In this document: piece by piece, positions 14,152-14,175 of the stretch
How positions within the stretch are numbered: the first letter of the stretch is position 1
How the letters are laid out: each line of letters opens with the position of its first letter
Source of the DNA: Ignavibacteria bacterium UBA2373
GTDB lineage: Bacteria > Bacteroidota > Ignavibacteria > Kapaibacteriales > UBA961
Reading direction: 5' to 3'
Length of the DNA: 14,175 bases
Assembly: GCA_002344005.1 (NCBI GenBank)
Contig: DDTD01000064.1
Location: 1 to 14,175 of the forward strand
Notes under the pieces: model-generated
Told to the model about the DNA's origin: nothing
The model's input: only the letters and a program-made list of their open reading frames with translations
The model's database searches: none
Made by a program: the position numbers and the translations under genes

Positions 14152-14175
14152 TGTGTTTACTCCGGCATAGAGAAA
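14152..14175 (+). repeat. 24-bp direct repeat, right copy (cut by window end)
   Basis: This copy is identical to 12204-12227 up to the last base of the window. It is preceded at 14141-14147 by GTCTAAC, which fits the RYYYAAC inverse-core pattern of attC sites. The left copy lacks that heptamer. Confidence 0.8.

Noticed and set aside
14141..14175. Start of a classical integron attC site (GTCTAAC core)
   Set aside because: The heptamer fits RYYYAAC but its partner core is beyond the window and the left 24-bp copy lacks it, so it is noted only as support for the cassette hypothesis.

Overview
The window most likely comes from a member of the Bacteroidota or a nearby FCB lineage (a Kapabacteria- or Ignavibacteria-like group is possible, but the sequence cannot settle this). 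Three things point there. A 1,882-residue surface protein ends in a type IX secretion (Por/T9SS) type A sorting domain. Some genes have a TAnnTTTG-type -7 box. Intergenic palindromes resemble those I associate with Bacteroidota. A few genes do have Shine-Dalgarno sequences (AAAAGGAG before the giant gene, AAGGTGG before the GIY-YIG gene). No RNA gene, IS transposase, integrase or CRISPR array was seen.

Layout, left to right. (1) Positions 1-390 hold 15 copies of a 21-bp repeat that reads as a 7-residue repeat, the C-terminal part of an ORF entering from the left. (2) Positions 391-620 are a mosaic of small palindromic and direct repeats. (3) Positions 675-4406, plus strand, form a defence/accessory cluster: a HigB/HigA-type toxin-antitoxin pair with its own promoter and a possible operator; an N4-cytosine-type DNA methyltransferase with an apparently inactive staphylococcal-nuclease-like C-terminal domain; an overlapping MjaI-family restriction endonuclease (family site CTAG); and a small GIY-YIG protein. 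(4) A strong bidirectional terminator at 4489-4524 separates this from two minus-strand genes: a Thermus-type isocitrate dehydrogenase carrying NAD-type cofactor residues, and the giant secreted SBBP/Ig-like/ASH/cohesin-like protein. (5) Positions 12204-14175, plus strand, hold a second accessory segment with a DUF6193-like protein and a small PQQ-propeller-like protein. They sit among repeated non-coding boxes and between two copies of a 24-bp direct repeat.

Two signals stand out. First, CTAG does not occur anywhere in the 14,175 bases, while roughly 50 would be expected by chance. This fits the predicted CTAG specificity of the restriction-modification pair. Second, the non-coding stretches next to the accessory genes share recurring boxes and, in at least two cases, can be closed by terminal inverted pairs. 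One, between the DUF6193 gene and the next gene, is a large imperfect hairpin whose folding is better on the bottom strand. This suggests a cassette-like, possibly integron-like, organisation of accessory genes around ordinary chromosomal genes. No recombinase is in the window, so this remains a hypothesis.
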